In this document: positions 27,156 through 36,944 of the stretch, one piece after another
Position numbering within the stretch: the first letter of the stretch is position 1
Layout: each line of letters begins with the position of its first letter
Assembly: GCA_949289145.1 (NCBI GenBank)
Contig: CASEML010000069.1
Location: 1-52,385 of the forward strand
Reading direction: 5' to 3'
DNA from: an uncultured Eubacteriales bacterium
Lineage (GTDB): Bacteria; Bacillota; Clostridia; Lachnospirales; Lachnospiraceae
Length of the DNA stretch: 52,385 nucleotides
Translations under genes and position numbers: made by a program
Notes under the pieces: generated by a model
Told to the model about the DNA's origin: nothing
Databases searched by the model: none
What the model saw: the letters and a program-made list of their open reading frames with translations, nothing else

Positions 27156-28290
27156 TACTACAAACAAAACAAAACAGAGGAAAGGTAATTCCCTGTATAT
27201 AGAGATAAATCTGCAGTTCTTTGCTGGCGGTGATGATAAGACGGAACCAGCCACACCTAAGAAGTTAGAAGATGCCAGAAAAGAAGGTCAGGTTTCTAAA
27301 AGTAGAGAAGTCGGTATGGGTTTATCTCTTTTGGGACTGTTTGTTACGCTGAAGGTTTATATTGGAACTTTGGGAGGGCAGTTCATCGAACTGTTTCAAA
27401 GGATTTATGTTAGAATACCCGAGTTTGTTGGCTCAGAAGGAACCTATGATACAATAGCCTTTTCAGCATTGCTTATGGATAATATTGTGGACATGATAAT
27501 CATAATAGCACCATTTCTGGCAGTTGGCTTTATGATAGCATTTGTGGCAGATTTAATTCAGGTGAAATGGAAGTTCACAGCCAAGCCGCTTATGCCTAAA
27601 TTTAGTAAAATGGATCCCATTAAGGGAATGAAGAAAATTATTTCACTCCAGTCACTATTTGAACTGGTTAAGGCTGTATTGAAAGTGATTTTTGTTTCTT
27701 ATCTGGCGATTAATACGGTAAAGGACAAATTGCGTTTGATGTATTCATTGTATGATATTTCTCTGCCATCTGCACTAGCAGCTGTTGGTGATGTGGTTAT
27801 TGATCTTGGAATTAAAATCAGCGCATGGTATATGATCATTGCAGTCGTAGATTTTGCTTATCAGAAAATAAAATTTAAAAAGGACATGAAAATGTCTAAG
27901 CAGGAAGTGAAAGATGAATATAAAAATGCGGAAGGTGACCCAAAAGTTAAGTCACAACAGAAACAGAGAATGAGACAGGCATCCCAAAGACGTATGATGC
28001 AGTCCGTACCTACCGCTGATGTTGTTATTACAAACCCCACTCACTTTGCAGTTGCACTGAAATATGAAGCAGATTCGGGACGGGCACCGATCGTAGTTGC
28101 AAAGGGTGAGGACTTTTTGGCTAAGAGGATAAAGGAAATTGCAAAAGAAAGTAAAGTAGAAATTGTGGAGAATAAGCCATTGGCAAGAATGCTTTACCAT
28201 AATGTAGAACTAGGAAAGGAAATTCCGCCAGAATTATATCAGGCGGTGGCAGAAGTACTCGCTTTTGTATATGGACTTAAGAATAAATAA
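27139..28290 (+). CDS. flhB: Flagellar export specificity switch FlhB
   Basis: Membrane protein that self-cleaves to switch export from hook to filament substrates. The family N-terminus INLQFFAGG.DDKTEPATPKK is clear. Four membrane helices follow, and the cleavage motif NPTH is present (N299 in this numbering). The start is uncertain. The first conventional in-frame codon is TTG 27139, overlapping fliR by 17 bases. However, the strong AGAGGAAAGG at 27176-27185 points to a CTG at 27193, which would give LYIEINLQFFAGG, much closer to family length. No ATG or GTG lies in frame here. Confidence 0.95.
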   Translation: MRICIDTTNKTKQRKGNSLYIEINLQFFAGGDDKTEPATPKKLEDARKEGQVSKSREVGMGLSLLGLFVTLKVYIGTLGGQFIELFQRIYVRIPEFVGSEGTYDTIAFSALLMDNIVDMIIIIAPFLAVGFMIAFVADLIQVKWKFTAKPLMPKFSKMDPIKGMKKIISLQSLFELVKAVLKVIFVSYLAINTVKDKLRLMYSLYDISLPSALAAVGDVVIDLGIKISAWYMIIAVVDFAYQKIKFKKDMKMSKQEVKDEYKNAEGDPKVKSQQKQRMRQASQRRMMQSVPTADVVITNPTHFAVALKYEADSGRAPIVVAKGEDFLAKRIKEIAKESKVEIVENKPLARMLYHNVELGKEIPPELYQAVAEVLAFVYGLKNK

Positions 28291-28374
28291 GAGAAAAGAC
28301 ATTTTGATAACTTTCTGTCGTTACGAATAATTTATGGAGTATGTAAATTGAGAGAGGAATGGAGGTAGAGGAAG

Positions 28375-30414
28375 GTGAAAATGAAAAAGGCAGATATCGG
28401 CATAGGTTTGTATTTGTTAGCGGCCTTTGTATTCTTTATTATTTCGATACCTTCTGGAGTATTAGATGTTTTGCTGGCATTTAACATTGCTATAGCATTG
28501 GTAATATTATTTCAGTGTTTGTATGTGAAGGAAGTATTGGATATGTCTTTTTTCCCTTCACTGTTGTTATTTACAACAATTTTTAGAATATCGTTGAATG
28601 TTTCATCTACAAAGTTGATTTTAGGTACTGGTGACGCTGGAGTTGTAATTGAAACTTTTGGTGAATTTGTAGGTGGAAACAATCTTATCATAGGTGTTAT
28701 TATCTATTTTATTTTGATTTTGATTCAGTTTATGGTGATCAATAAAGGTTCTGAGCGTGTGGCTGAAGTAACAGCGCGATTTACTTTGGACGCTATGCCG
28801 GGTAAGCAGATGGCGATTGATGCCGACTTAAATACTGGGGCAATCAGTGATGAAGAAGCAAAAAGACGAAGAGAAAAGCTGCAGAAAGAATCAAGTTTCT
28901 TTGGTTCCATGGATGGTGCAGTAAAGTATGTAAAAGGTGATGCCATTGCTGGATTGATTATTACAGCCATTAATGTGGTTGGTGGTATTGTTATGGGTGT
29001 ACTTTACCGTGATATGGAGATTTCAGATGCGTTACAGCAGTATGTAATTCTTACCATTGGTGATGGTCTGGTATCTCAGATTCCAGCTTTGCTGATTTCT
29101 TTATCTACAGGTCTTTTAGTAACCAAAGGATCTGATGACAGAGAAGTTGGAGATGCTATGCTGTCACAGCTGTTCGGCACTCCGAAGGTAATGTATATAG
29201 TGGGGGCTGCCATGTGTTTATTGGCAATTTCTACACCACTCCCGACTTTTGTTTTTCTTGCATTTGGTGTGGGATTTATAGTAATCGGTTATAAATACCA
29301 GAATAAGCAGGAAGTTGCAGCTATTGAAAGCGAAGTGGAGACGGCAGATTCTGATGCAGAAGAAATACGTCGTCCGGAAAATGTGGTATCTTTATTACAA
29401 GTTGATCCTATTGAACTGGAATTTGGATATGGAATTATTCCGCTGGCAGATGTGAATCAAGGAGGTGACTTATTAGACCGAGTGGTTATGATAAGACGTC
29501 AAATTGCTTTAGAACTTGGTACGGTAGTTCCCATTATTCGTTTGCGGGATAATATTCAGTTGAATCCTAATCAGTATATTATTAAGATTAAAGGGATTCA
29601 GCTGAGTGAAGGAGAAATCCTGTTTGACCATTATATGGCAATGAATCCCGGATATGTGGAAGAAGAAATTACAGGTATTCCGACTTTTGAGCCCTCCTTC
29701 CATTTGCCGGCTATTTGGATAACAGAAAGTCAGAGAGAGAGAGCAGAAAGTCTGGGATATACAGTGGTTGACCCACCGTCAATTATTGCTACACATTTAA
29801 CAGAAGTAATCAGAAAACATATTGATGAACTTCTCACAAGACAGGATGTGCAGCAGTTGGTTGATAATTTGAAAGAGAATAATCCAGCATTGGTGGACGA
29901 GCTGGTTCCGAAACTTTTGGGAATTGGAGAGATTCAGAAAGTATTGCAGAATCTTTTAAGAGAAGGAATATCTATTAGGGATTTGCTTACAATATGTGAA
30001 ACACTGGCAGATCATGCAACAGCAACCAGAGATACAGATGTATTGACGGAATATGTAAGACAGAATTTAAAGAGAGCCATTTCTTCTAAATATTTTTCAG
30101 CAAATGAAGCTACCAGTGTGGTGACACTGGATCCAAAAATAGAGCAGGAAATAATGAATTCGGTAAAACAGACAGAGCAGGGAGCATACCTGACATTGGA
30201 ACCGGAAAAGACAAAGAATATTATTAATTCTGTTCAGGAAGAAGTGAATAAATTAGAAAATTTAGGAAAGAACCCTATCGTTATTACTTCACCTATTGTA
30301 AGAATGTATTTTAAGAAGCTTACAGAAGATTATTTTAATGATTTGGTGGTTGTTTCATACAATGAAATTGAATCAAATGTAGAATTACAGTCAGTTGGGA
30401 TGGTGACAGGTTAA
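28375..30414 (+). CDS. flhA: Flagellar export gate protein FlhA
   Basis: Largest export-gate subunit, 679 residues. The N-terminal half has about eight membrane helices with the conserved SLLLFTTIFRISLNVSSTK and the FHIPEP loop (NKGSERVAEVTARFTLDAMP, GKQMAIDADLNTGAISDEEA). The C-terminal cytoplasmic domain binds chaperone-substrate complexes. The start is GTG 28375, with GGAGG 9 bases upstream, or ATG 28381. Confidence 0.97.
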   Translation: MKMKKADIGIGLYLLAAFVFFIISIPSGVLDVLLAFNIAIALVILFQCLYVKEVLDMSFFPSLLLFTTIFRISLNVSSTKLILGTGDAGVVIETFGEFVGGNNLIIGVIIYFILILIQFMVINKGSERVAEVTARFTLDAMPGKQMAIDADLNTGAISDEEAKRRREKLQKESSFFGSMDGAVKYVKGDAIAGLIITAINVVGGIVMGVLYRDMEISDALQQYVILTIGDGLVSQIPALLISLSTGLLVTKGSDDREVGDAMLSQLFGTPKVMYIVGAAMCLLAISTPLPTFVFLAFGVGFIVIGYKYQNKQEVAAIESEVETADSDAEEIRRPENVVSLLQVDPIELEFGYGIIPLADVNQGGDLLDRVVMIRRQIALELGTVVPIIRLRDNIQLNPNQYIIKIKGIQLSEGEILFDHYMAMNPGYVEEEITGIPTFEPSFHLPAIWITESQRERAESLGYTVVDPPSIIATHLTEVIRKHIDELLTRQDVQQLVDNLKENNPALVDELVPKLLGIGEIQKVLQNLLREGISIRDLLTICETLADHATATRDTDVLTEYVRQNLKRAISSKYFSANEATSVVTLDPKIEQEIMNSVKQTEQGAYLTLEPEKTKNIINSVQEEVNKLENLGKNPIVITSPIVRMYFKKLTEDYFNDLVVVSYNEIESNVELQSVGMVTG

Positions 30415-30415
30415 A

Positions 30416-31624
30416 ATGGTAATTAAGAAATTTCAGGCATCTTCGGAGAGTGAAGCCATGATGCAGGTGAAAGAAGAAATGGGCAGCGAGGCTGTCATTA
30501 TGAATATAAAAAAGACAAAGCACAAGGGTGTCATGAAATTATTTAAACCTATGGTTGTAGAAGTAACAGCTGCTTTAGAAGAAGCAAATGATGTTCCAAT
30601 TATTCCTAAGAAGCAGGAAGGGATAGAATTAACGGCAGATGAGCCGATAAAATTTACAATGGAAACAAAAATGCCTCTAGAGGAAAACTTGGAATCACAG
30701 GAAAAAATACAGTTGGTAGCGACGAAAAATGAGACTGCAATAGAGGAAAAGTTGGATAACCTGCAGAATTTATTGGAAAAACAGATGGGAAAAGAAAGTG
30801 TGGATAAAACAGAAGAAACAGACGAAAAAGATGAAAATATGAAGTTCCTTCAGTTGATATACAATACTCTGTTAGATAATGAAGTTCAGGAGAAATATGC
30901 AAACCAAATTATTGACGAAATTTCTGTAGCCGGAAAAGAAAACGTAAATATTGACACACTGTTAGCTAATGTTTATCAAAAAATGATATTAAAGTTTGGT
31001 GAGCCGGCACCGGTAACAGAAAATAAGGATGGAACAAAAATTGTATTTTTTATTGGTCCAACAGGTGTGGGAAAAACTACAACAGTTGCCAAAATTGCTT
31101 CTAAGTTGAAGTTAGAAGAAAAGAAAAAAGTTGCTTTGTTAACTACGGATACATATCGTATTGCGGCTACAGAGCAGCTTCATACCTACGCTGAAATTTT
31201 AGATGTTCCATTTCGTGTGATTTACACACCAGAGGAATTAAATCAGGCAAAAGAAGAATGGAAGGATTATGATATTATCTTGGCAGATACTGCAGGACAT
31301 TCACCGAGTAATCAAGAACAGCATGGGGATTTAAAACATTTTATTGATGCTGTGGAAGATACAGAGAAAGATTTGTATTTAGTAGTTAGTGCAACTACAA
31401 AATATAGAGATTTGCTGAAAATTGTGGATTCTTATAAAGATTTAAATCATGTTAAGATTATTTTTACTAAACTAGATGAAACCACGGCCTTTGGAAATAT
31501 TCTGAATTTGCGAATGTATACAAATGCTAAATTATCCTATATAACAAGTGGGCAAAATGTTCCTGATGATATCAGCCTTTTCGATGCACAGAAAATAGTA
31601 AGAAAACTTTTAGGAGGCCATTGA
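30416..31624 (+). CDS. flhF: Flagellar SRP-type GTPase FlhF
   Basis: SRP-family GTPase that sets where flagella are built. It has 402 residues: a basic N-domain (VIKKFQASSESEAMMQVKEE), a Glu/Lys-rich middle, an N helical bundle and the G domain. GTP motifs are GPTGVGKTTT (from G214), DTYRIAATEQL, LADTAGHS and FTKLDETTAFGN. It starts 1 base after the flhA stop region and overlaps flhG by one base. Confidence 0.96.
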   Translation: MVIKKFQASSESEAMMQVKEEMGSEAVIMNIKKTKHKGVMKLFKPMVVEVTAALEEANDVPIIPKKQEGIELTADEPIKFTMETKMPLEENLESQEKIQLVATKNETAIEEKLDNLQNLLEKQMGKESVDKTEETDEKDENMKFLQLIYNTLLDNEVQEKYANQIIDEISVAGKENVNIDTLLANVYQKMILKFGEPAPVTENKDGTKIVFFIGPTGVGKTTTVAKIASKLKLEEKKKVALLTTDTYRIAATEQLHTYAEILDVPFRVIYTPEELNQAKEEWKDYDIILADTAGHSPSNQEQHGDLKHFIDAVEDTEKDLYLVVSATTKYRDLLKIVDSYKDLNHVKIIFTKLDETTAFGNILNLRMYTNAKLSYITSGQNVPDDISLFDAQKIVRKLLGGH

Positions 31625-32502
31625 TGGATCAGGCAGAGCAGCTTCGAAATATTATAAAAATGAATCATATTAGGCAGAGAACTAAGGCCAGAGTAATTAC
31701 AATTACCAGTGGTAAAGGCGGTGTTGGAAAATCAAATGTTGCTATTAATCTGGGTATTCAGTTAAGGAAAATGGGGCTGAATGTAATTATTTTAGATGCC
31801 GATTTTGGCCTTGCTAATATTGAAGTTATGTTCGGTACCATTCCTAAATATAATCTGAAGGATACCATTGAGGGAAAGAAAAGCTTGAAAGAAATTATTA
31901 CGGAAGGTCCTATGGGAGTACAGTTTATTTCCGGTGGAAATGGTGTAGAAGGGTTAGCAAATTTAAGTAAGGTACAATTAGGGAATCTGCTTAGGGGGAT
32001 GGAACAGTTAGATGAGTTGGCAGATGTGATACTGATTGATACTGGTGCGGGGATTTCAGACAGTGTTTTGGAATTTGTAGCATCTGGAAACGAGGTTTTG
32101 CTCGTGACAACACCGGAGCCTACATCTCTTACAGATTCTTATTCGTTATTAAAAGCGTTGAATAACCATTCTGGGTTTTCAAAGGAAAATATAGAAATTA
32201 AGATAATTGCAAATAAAGTTTCTAATATGGTGGAAGGTAGAAATTTATATACAAAACTAAACCTTGTAACAGAGAGATTTTTGCAAATGCCACTTGGATT
32301 TTTGGGGTCAATTCCTATGGATGAGCAGATTATAAAAGCAATAATGAGGCAAATTCCCATTTCTATAAGTTACCCTAATGCAAGAGCTTCGAAAGCTTTT
32401 GAAAAAATGTCAGCACAACTGAATGGAACAATGATATCGGAAAATAGGAAAAGTCTTGCAGAAGTGTTTTTAAGCTATTTCAACAGGAAAGCAGATAAGT
32501 GA
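31624..32502 (+). CDS. flhG: MinD-like flagellar number regulator FlhG
   Basis: ParA/MinD-type ATPase that partners FlhF and controls flagellar number. It has 292 residues. The deviant Walker A is SGKGGVGKSN, the second motif is VIILDADFGLANIEVMFG, and DVILIDTGAGISDSV is the Walker B region. ATG 31624 overlaps the flhF stop (TGATG) and has AGGAGG 6 bases upstream. Confidence 0.94.
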   Translation: MDQAEQLRNIIKMNHIRQRTKARVITITSGKGGVGKSNVAINLGIQLRKMGLNVIILDADFGLANIEVMFGTIPKYNLKDTIEGKKSLKEIITEGPMGVQFISGGNGVEGLANLSKVQLGNLLRGMEQLDELADVILIDTGAGISDSVLEFVASGNEVLLVTTPEPTSLTDSYSLLKALNNHSGFSKENIEIKIIANKVSNMVEGRNLYTKLNLVTERFLQMPLGFLGSIPMDEQIIKAIMRQIPISISYPNARASKAFEKMSAQLNGTMISENRKSLAEVFLSYFNRKADK

Positions 32503-33239
32503 GAGTGATGAGTATGGTAACAAAGGTTATTAGAGCAGGTGACAAAATTGATTTGGTAAAAAGTAATTCTGTGCTTACTGAACAGGAGGAAAAAAGGGTC
32601 TACAAAAGTCAGGTGTATGATGTTATAGGAGAAGAACAGCTGAAAATTGCTATGCCTCAAGAAAAGGGAAGACTCCTTTTGTTAGAGTTAGAAGCAGTAT
32701 ATCGACTTCAGTTTTATACAGAAAATGGTCTATATGAATGCAAAGGAAAAGTGGTGGACCGTTATAAAACAGACAATATTTATGTAGTGGTTGTGGATAT
32801 TATATCTGCGCTGAAAAAAATTCAAAGACGGGAATTTTATCGCTTGAATTGTTTGTTGGATGGGCAGATACATATTTTAGATGATGAAGAACTGATGGCA
32901 GGAGACATAAAACGGATTCTTCGCATGCATGAGTTAAATGAGGCAACATATGAAAAAGCTGTTATTGTGGACATCAGTGGAGGAGGTGCAAGAATTGCTA
33001 CGGATTGTCAGGTAGAGGAAGATAGTTATATTACACTGAAATTTCAGGTGAACTTTAAAAATAATTTTCAAGAATATGAACTTTTAGCGCATGTGGTAAC
33101 GGCAAAAAAGCTGGAAAATAAAAAGAAGGCTTATGAGTTACGAATTGAATTTGAACAAATCGAAAATAATGTCAGGGAATCACTGATAAAATATATCTTT
33201 GAACAAGAACGTAAAAAAAGAAAGAGTGAAAAGAGTTGA
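32499..33239 (+). CDS. PilZ-domain c-di-GMP receptor (YcgR-like)
   Basis: A 246-residue protein with an N-terminal YcgR-like beta domain and a C-terminal PilZ domain. The c-di-GMP-binding motifs are RREFYR (RxxxR) and DISGGGARI (DxSxxG), so ligand binding is likely. YcgR-type proteins slow or bias the motor when c-di-GMP is high. It is flanked by flhG and cheB. GTG 32499 has AGGAAAG upstream, but ATG 32508 or 32514 are also possible. Confidence 0.88.
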   Translation: MRVMSMVTKVIRAGDKIDLVKSNSVLTEQEEKRVYKSQVYDVIGEEQLKIAMPQEKGRLLLLELEAVYRLQFYTENGLYECKGKVVDRYKTDNIYVVVVDIISALKKIQRREFYRLNCLLDGQIHILDDEELMAGDIKRILRMHELNEATYEKAVIVDISGGGARIATDCQVEEDSYITLKFQVNFKNNFQEYELLAHVVTAKKLENKKKAYELRIEFEQIENNVRESLIKYIFEQERKKRKSEKS

Positions 33240-33244
33240 GTATT

Positions 33245-34366
33245 ATGGCTGAAAAGAAAAAAATATTGGTTGTAGATGACTCTGCACTTATGAGAAGGGT
33301 AGTCTGTGATATAATAAATTCAGATGAAAACTTTGTGGTAGCTGATATTGCAAAAGATGGTTTGGAAGCCTTTGCATTGTTGACCGACAATCAATATGAT
33401 GTAGTGGTTTTAGATATTAACATGCCGCGTATGTCGGGGCTGGAATTACTTGAAAAAATGCAAAAGCTGAAAATCAGTGCAAAGATCATCATGAACAGCA
33501 CATTGACAAAAGAGGGCGCAGCAGAGACCATCAGAGCACTGGAATTAGGTGCAGTTGATTTTGTAACAAAACCTGAAAATTTTATAGCTGCGAAAGGAAA
33601 TGATTTCCGGGTTTCTTTGTTGAACGCAATACAAGTAGCAGCCAATGCAAGGGTTTTAAAAAAGATTTCTATTGTCAGACCTACAGCAGGGAAAAAGACA
33701 GAGAGGCTTATATCCACACCACAGAACAACAATTTTGGAAAGAAAGATGAAATTAAGCTTAGGCAGGGAAATAAGCCAATGGGAAGCAATAGCAATAAAA
33801 TTATTGCCTTGGCTTGTTCAACCGGGGGACCGAAATCACTTCAGAGTGTAGTACCGTTGCTGCCAGCGAATTTACCGTATCCAATGCTGATTGTACAGCA
33901 TATGCCAGCAGGATTTACGAAATCTTTGGCGGACAGACTTAATGATGTAAGTAAAATAGAGGTAAGAGAGGCAGCAGAAGGAGATGTTTTGAAAGCTGGC
34001 TGTGTATATATTGCGCCAGGTGGGAAACATATGCAGGTAAGAAATGTGGGTGGTCAGCATAAGATTGTACTTACAGACGAACCGCCAAGAGAAGGTGTAA
34101 AACCATGCGCTAACTACATGTATGAATCTTTGGCAAAAAGTTCATACGACGAAGTGATTTGTGTAGTTTTGACAGGAATGGGAGCAGATGGGACAAAAGG
34201 TATTAAGTATTTAAACGAAAGGAAAAAAACGTATGTAATCTCACAGGATGAAAGATCTTGTGTAGTTTATGGAATGCCCAAGGCAATAGCAGAAACTGGT
34301 CTTGTAGATGAAGTAGTAACATTGACTAAGATTACAGAAACAATTTTAAAGAATTTGGGGGTATGA
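33245..34366 (+). CDS. cheB: Chemotaxis glutamate methylesterase/deamidase CheB
   Basis: Removes methyl groups from chemoreceptors and is activated by CheA phosphorylation. It has 373 residues: a receiver domain with D57 (VVVLDINMPRMSG), then a linker and a methylesterase domain. The likely catalytic triad is S192 (ACSTGGP), H219 (VQHMPAGFT) and D315 (GMGADGTKG). ATG 33245 is preferred over TTG 33236, though both lack a strong ribosome site. The partner methyltransferase CheR is not in this window. Confidence 0.96.
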   Translation: MAEKKKILVVDDSALMRRVVCDIINSDENFVVADIAKDGLEAFALLTDNQYDVVVLDINMPRMSGLELLEKMQKLKISAKIIMNSTLTKEGAAETIRALELGAVDFVTKPENFIAAKGNDFRVSLLNAIQVAANARVLKKISIVRPTAGKKTERLISTPQNNNFGKKDEIKLRQGNKPMGSNSNKIIALACSTGGPKSLQSVVPLLPANLPYPMLIVQHMPAGFTKSLADRLNDVSKIEVREAAEGDVLKAGCVYIAPGGKHMQVRNVGGQHKIVLTDEPPREGVKPCANYMYESLAKSSYDEVICVVLTGMGADGTKGIKYLNERKKTYVISQDERSCVVYGMPKAIAETGLVDEVVTLTKITETILKNLGV

Positions 34367-34370
34367 GAAA

Positions 34371-36458
34371 ATGGATACAAGTCAATATCTAGAGATTTTT
34401 ATCGACGAAACAAAAGAGCATTTACAAAATCTGAATGAGCAGTTGTTGGTTCTTGAAAAAGAACCGGACAATGCAGATACAATTAATGAAATCTTCCGAG
34501 CAGCCCATTCCCTGAAAGGAATGGCAGGTACCATGGGGTACAAACGTATGCAGCGTTTGACACATGATACGGAAAATGTTTTTTCTGAAATCAGAAATGG
34601 TAAAATGAAGGTTTCTGCAGATTTAATTGATACTTTGTTTCAGAGCTTGGATGCTTTGGAAGGTTATCTGGAAAATATTCAGCAGACAGCGGACGAGGGG
34701 ACCGATGACCATGAGCCTATTATCAAGCAGCTGAATGATATTCTTGCAAATGGGACCGGCGCAGCACCGGCGGCACCGGTAACACCAGCAGCGGAACCAA
34801 AGAAAGAAGCAGCAGCGGAGGACAATAAGAAGGGGAGAAAGTATAAAAACATTAAGTTGGAAGAACATGAAATTTCTGCCATGAAAGAAGCCTATAAGAA
34901 AAATATGAGTGTATATGGTATGACTGTATATGTTCAGGAATCATGTATCTTAAAAGCGGCTAGAGCATTTCTTGTATTTAAGGCTTTGGAGGAAGTTGGG
35001 GAAATTATCGTATCTGAGCCAAGCGTACAGGATATTGAAGATGAAAAATTTAATTTTGATTTTAGTCTATATCTGATTACAGAAGCAAATGAAGAGAAAG
35101 TAAAAAAGGTGGTAACATCTGTCTCTGAAATTGAAGATGTGGTACTAGAGAAGGTTGAAAATGTAGAAGCATTTTCTGGCGACAGGGAAGAAAAAACAGA
35201 AGAAAAGGTGGAAGTAAAAGAAGAAAAGCCTGCACAGGCAGCGGCGCAGGCAGCACCAGCAAAACAGGCAGCACCAGCAAAACAGACCGCAAAGCCGGTA
35301 GTAAACAGGACTGTCCGAGTGGATATTGAAAAGCTGGATGCTTTGATGAATCAGGTCAGCGAATTGATTATTGCCAAGAACAGTCTTGTTTCCATCAGTT
35401 CCACAGAAAATTCCGAATCTACATTACAGGGGTTGCATGAACAGATTGAATATTTGGAAAGAATTACAACTAATCTGCATGAATCTGTAATGAAAGTACG
35501 AATGGTGCCAATTGAGAGTGTTGTAAGCCGTTTCCCGAGGATGATTCGAGATATTTCAAAAAAACTGGATAAGAAGATGGAACTGTATATGACCGGTGAA
35601 GATACAGAACTTGATAGAACTGTTATTGATGAAATTGGTGACCCACTGATGCATTTACTTCGTAATTCAGCAGACCATGGTTTGGAATCAAAAGATGTGA
35701 GAATTCAGAGGGGAAAAGAAGAAGTCGGTTCTATTTTCTTAAATGCATATCAGGAAGGCAATAACGTTATTATCGAAGTAGGTGATGATGGTAATGGTAT
35801 TGATATTGAAAGTGTTAGAGCAAAAGGTATTGAAAGAGGAATTATTACACCGGAACAGGCTGAAACCATGACAGATAAAGATGTAATTGGACTGTTGTTC
35901 ATGCCGAGTTTCTCTATGGCAAAAAAGGTTTCGGATCTTTCAGGCAGGGGGGTAGGACTTGATGTCGTTAAGTCAAAGATTGAGTCTCTTGGCGGAGATG
36001 TAGAAGTTAAGACAAAACTTGAAGAGGGAACCACCTTTATCATAAGACTTCCGCTTACACTTGCAATTATTCAGGCATTAATGGTAGAACTTGGCGAGGA
36101 AAAATATGCAATTTCATTAAGCGCAATTCAGACAATCGAGGATATTTCTGTATCTGATATTAAATATGTGCAGTCCAAAGAGGTAATTCATATTCGTGGT
36201 ACAGTGATTCCAATCATAAGATTGGACAAGATTCTTGATATTGAGCCAAGAGAGGAAGAACCGGAAAATCTTACAGTAGTTATTATTAAGAAAGGTGATA
36301 AGTTAGCAGGTCTTGTGGTAGATAATTTAATCGGGCAGCAGGAAATTGTTATTAAATCACTTGGTAAATACATAGACAATTCAAAAATTATCAGCGGTGC
36401 AACTATACTTGGTGATGGTGAAGTAGCATTAATTCTTGATGCAAATGTATTGATTTAG
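34371..36458 (+). CDS. cheA: Chemotaxis histidine kinase CheA
   Basis: Receptor-coupled kinase that phosphorylates CheY and CheB. It has 695 residues in the standard P1-P5 order. The phosphorylated histidine is H46 (FRAAHSLKGMAGTMG). The P2 domain comes after an Ala/Pro linker. A second Ala/Gln/Pro-rich linker contains a short repeat (AAPAKQ twice). P3 is VDIEKLDALMNQVSELI, P4 has HLLRNSADHGLES and SGRGVGLDVVKSKIESLGG, and P5 is the CheW-like domain. Confidence 0.97.
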   Translation: MDTSQYLEIFIDETKEHLQNLNEQLLVLEKEPDNADTINEIFRAAHSLKGMAGTMGYKRMQRLTHDTENVFSEIRNGKMKVSADLIDTLFQSLDALEGYLENIQQTADEGTDDHEPIIKQLNDILANGTGAAPAAPVTPAAEPKKEAAAEDNKKGRKYKNIKLEEHEISAMKEAYKKNMSVYGMTVYVQESCILKAARAFLVFKALEEVGEIIVSEPSVQDIEDEKFNFDFSLYLITEANEEKVKKVVTSVSEIEDVVLEKVENVEAFSGDREEKTEEKVEVKEEKPAQAAAQAAPAKQAAPAKQTAKPVVNRTVRVDIEKLDALMNQVSELIIAKNSLVSISSTENSESTLQGLHEQIEYLERITTNLHESVMKVRMVPIESVVSRFPRMIRDISKKLDKKMELYMTGEDTELDRTVIDEIGDPLMHLLRNSADHGLESKDVRIQRGKEEVGSIFLNAYQEGNNVIIEVGDDGNGIDIESVRAKGIERGIITPEQAETMTDKDVIGLLFMPSFSMAKKVSDLSGRGVGLDVVKSKIESLGGDVEVKTKLEEGTTFIIRLPLTLAIIQALMVELGEEKYAISLSAIQTIEDISVSDIKYVQSKEVIHIRGTVIPIIRLDKILDIEPREEEPENLTVVIIKKGDKLAGLVVDNLIGQQEIVIKSLGKYIDNSKIISGATILGDGEVALILDANVLI

Positions 36459-36470
36459 GGGGTGTTTATC

Positions 36471-36929
36471 GTGGAAGAAAACAAGGCAGGATTAGAAGCA
36501 GTACAGTACATAGTTGTAAAGATTGGCAGTGAACAGTATGGCATTGATATTAAATATGTAGACAATATCGTGCGTTTACAGAAAATTACCAGAGTGCCAA
36601 AGGTTCAGACTTATTTCAAAGGTGTTATTAACTTAAGAGGCGAAATTGTCCCGGTTATGAGTTTAAGACTGAAGATGAATCAGCCGGAAAGCGAATACAC
36701 AAATGCAGCAAGAATTATTATTTTAAAGTTGGAGCCGCAGGCAGCAATCGGCTTGATTGTGGATGAGGTAAAAGAAGTAGTGACATTGGAAGATAATGAG
36801 ATTGAAAAAGTAGTCTACAATGCAAAAGATGAAAATGCCGGATTTATTACCGGAATTGGTAAACATGAGGGAGAATTGATTTCATTACTTGATTTAAATG
36901 CAGTAATAGGCGAAAGGGAAAACGCATAA
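36471..36929 (+). CDS. cheW: Chemotaxis coupling protein CheW
   Basis: Adapter linking chemoreceptors to CheA. It has 152 residues and is a single CheW domain (VQYIVVKIGSEQYGIDIKYV, RVPKVQTYFKGVINLRGEIV, GLIVDEVKEVV). GTG 36471 was chosen because AGGGGGT lies 7 bases upstream. The GTG at 36462 would sit inside that ribosome site. Confidence 0.95.
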   Translation: MEENKAGLEAVQYIVVKIGSEQYGIDIKYVDNIVRLQKITRVPKVQTYFKGVINLRGEIVPVMSLRLKMNQPESEYTNAARIIILKLEPQAAIGLIVDEVKEVVTLEDNEIEKVVYNAKDENAGFITGIGKHEGELISLLDLNAVIGERENA

Positions 36930-36944
36930 GGTGGTGATGTCGTA

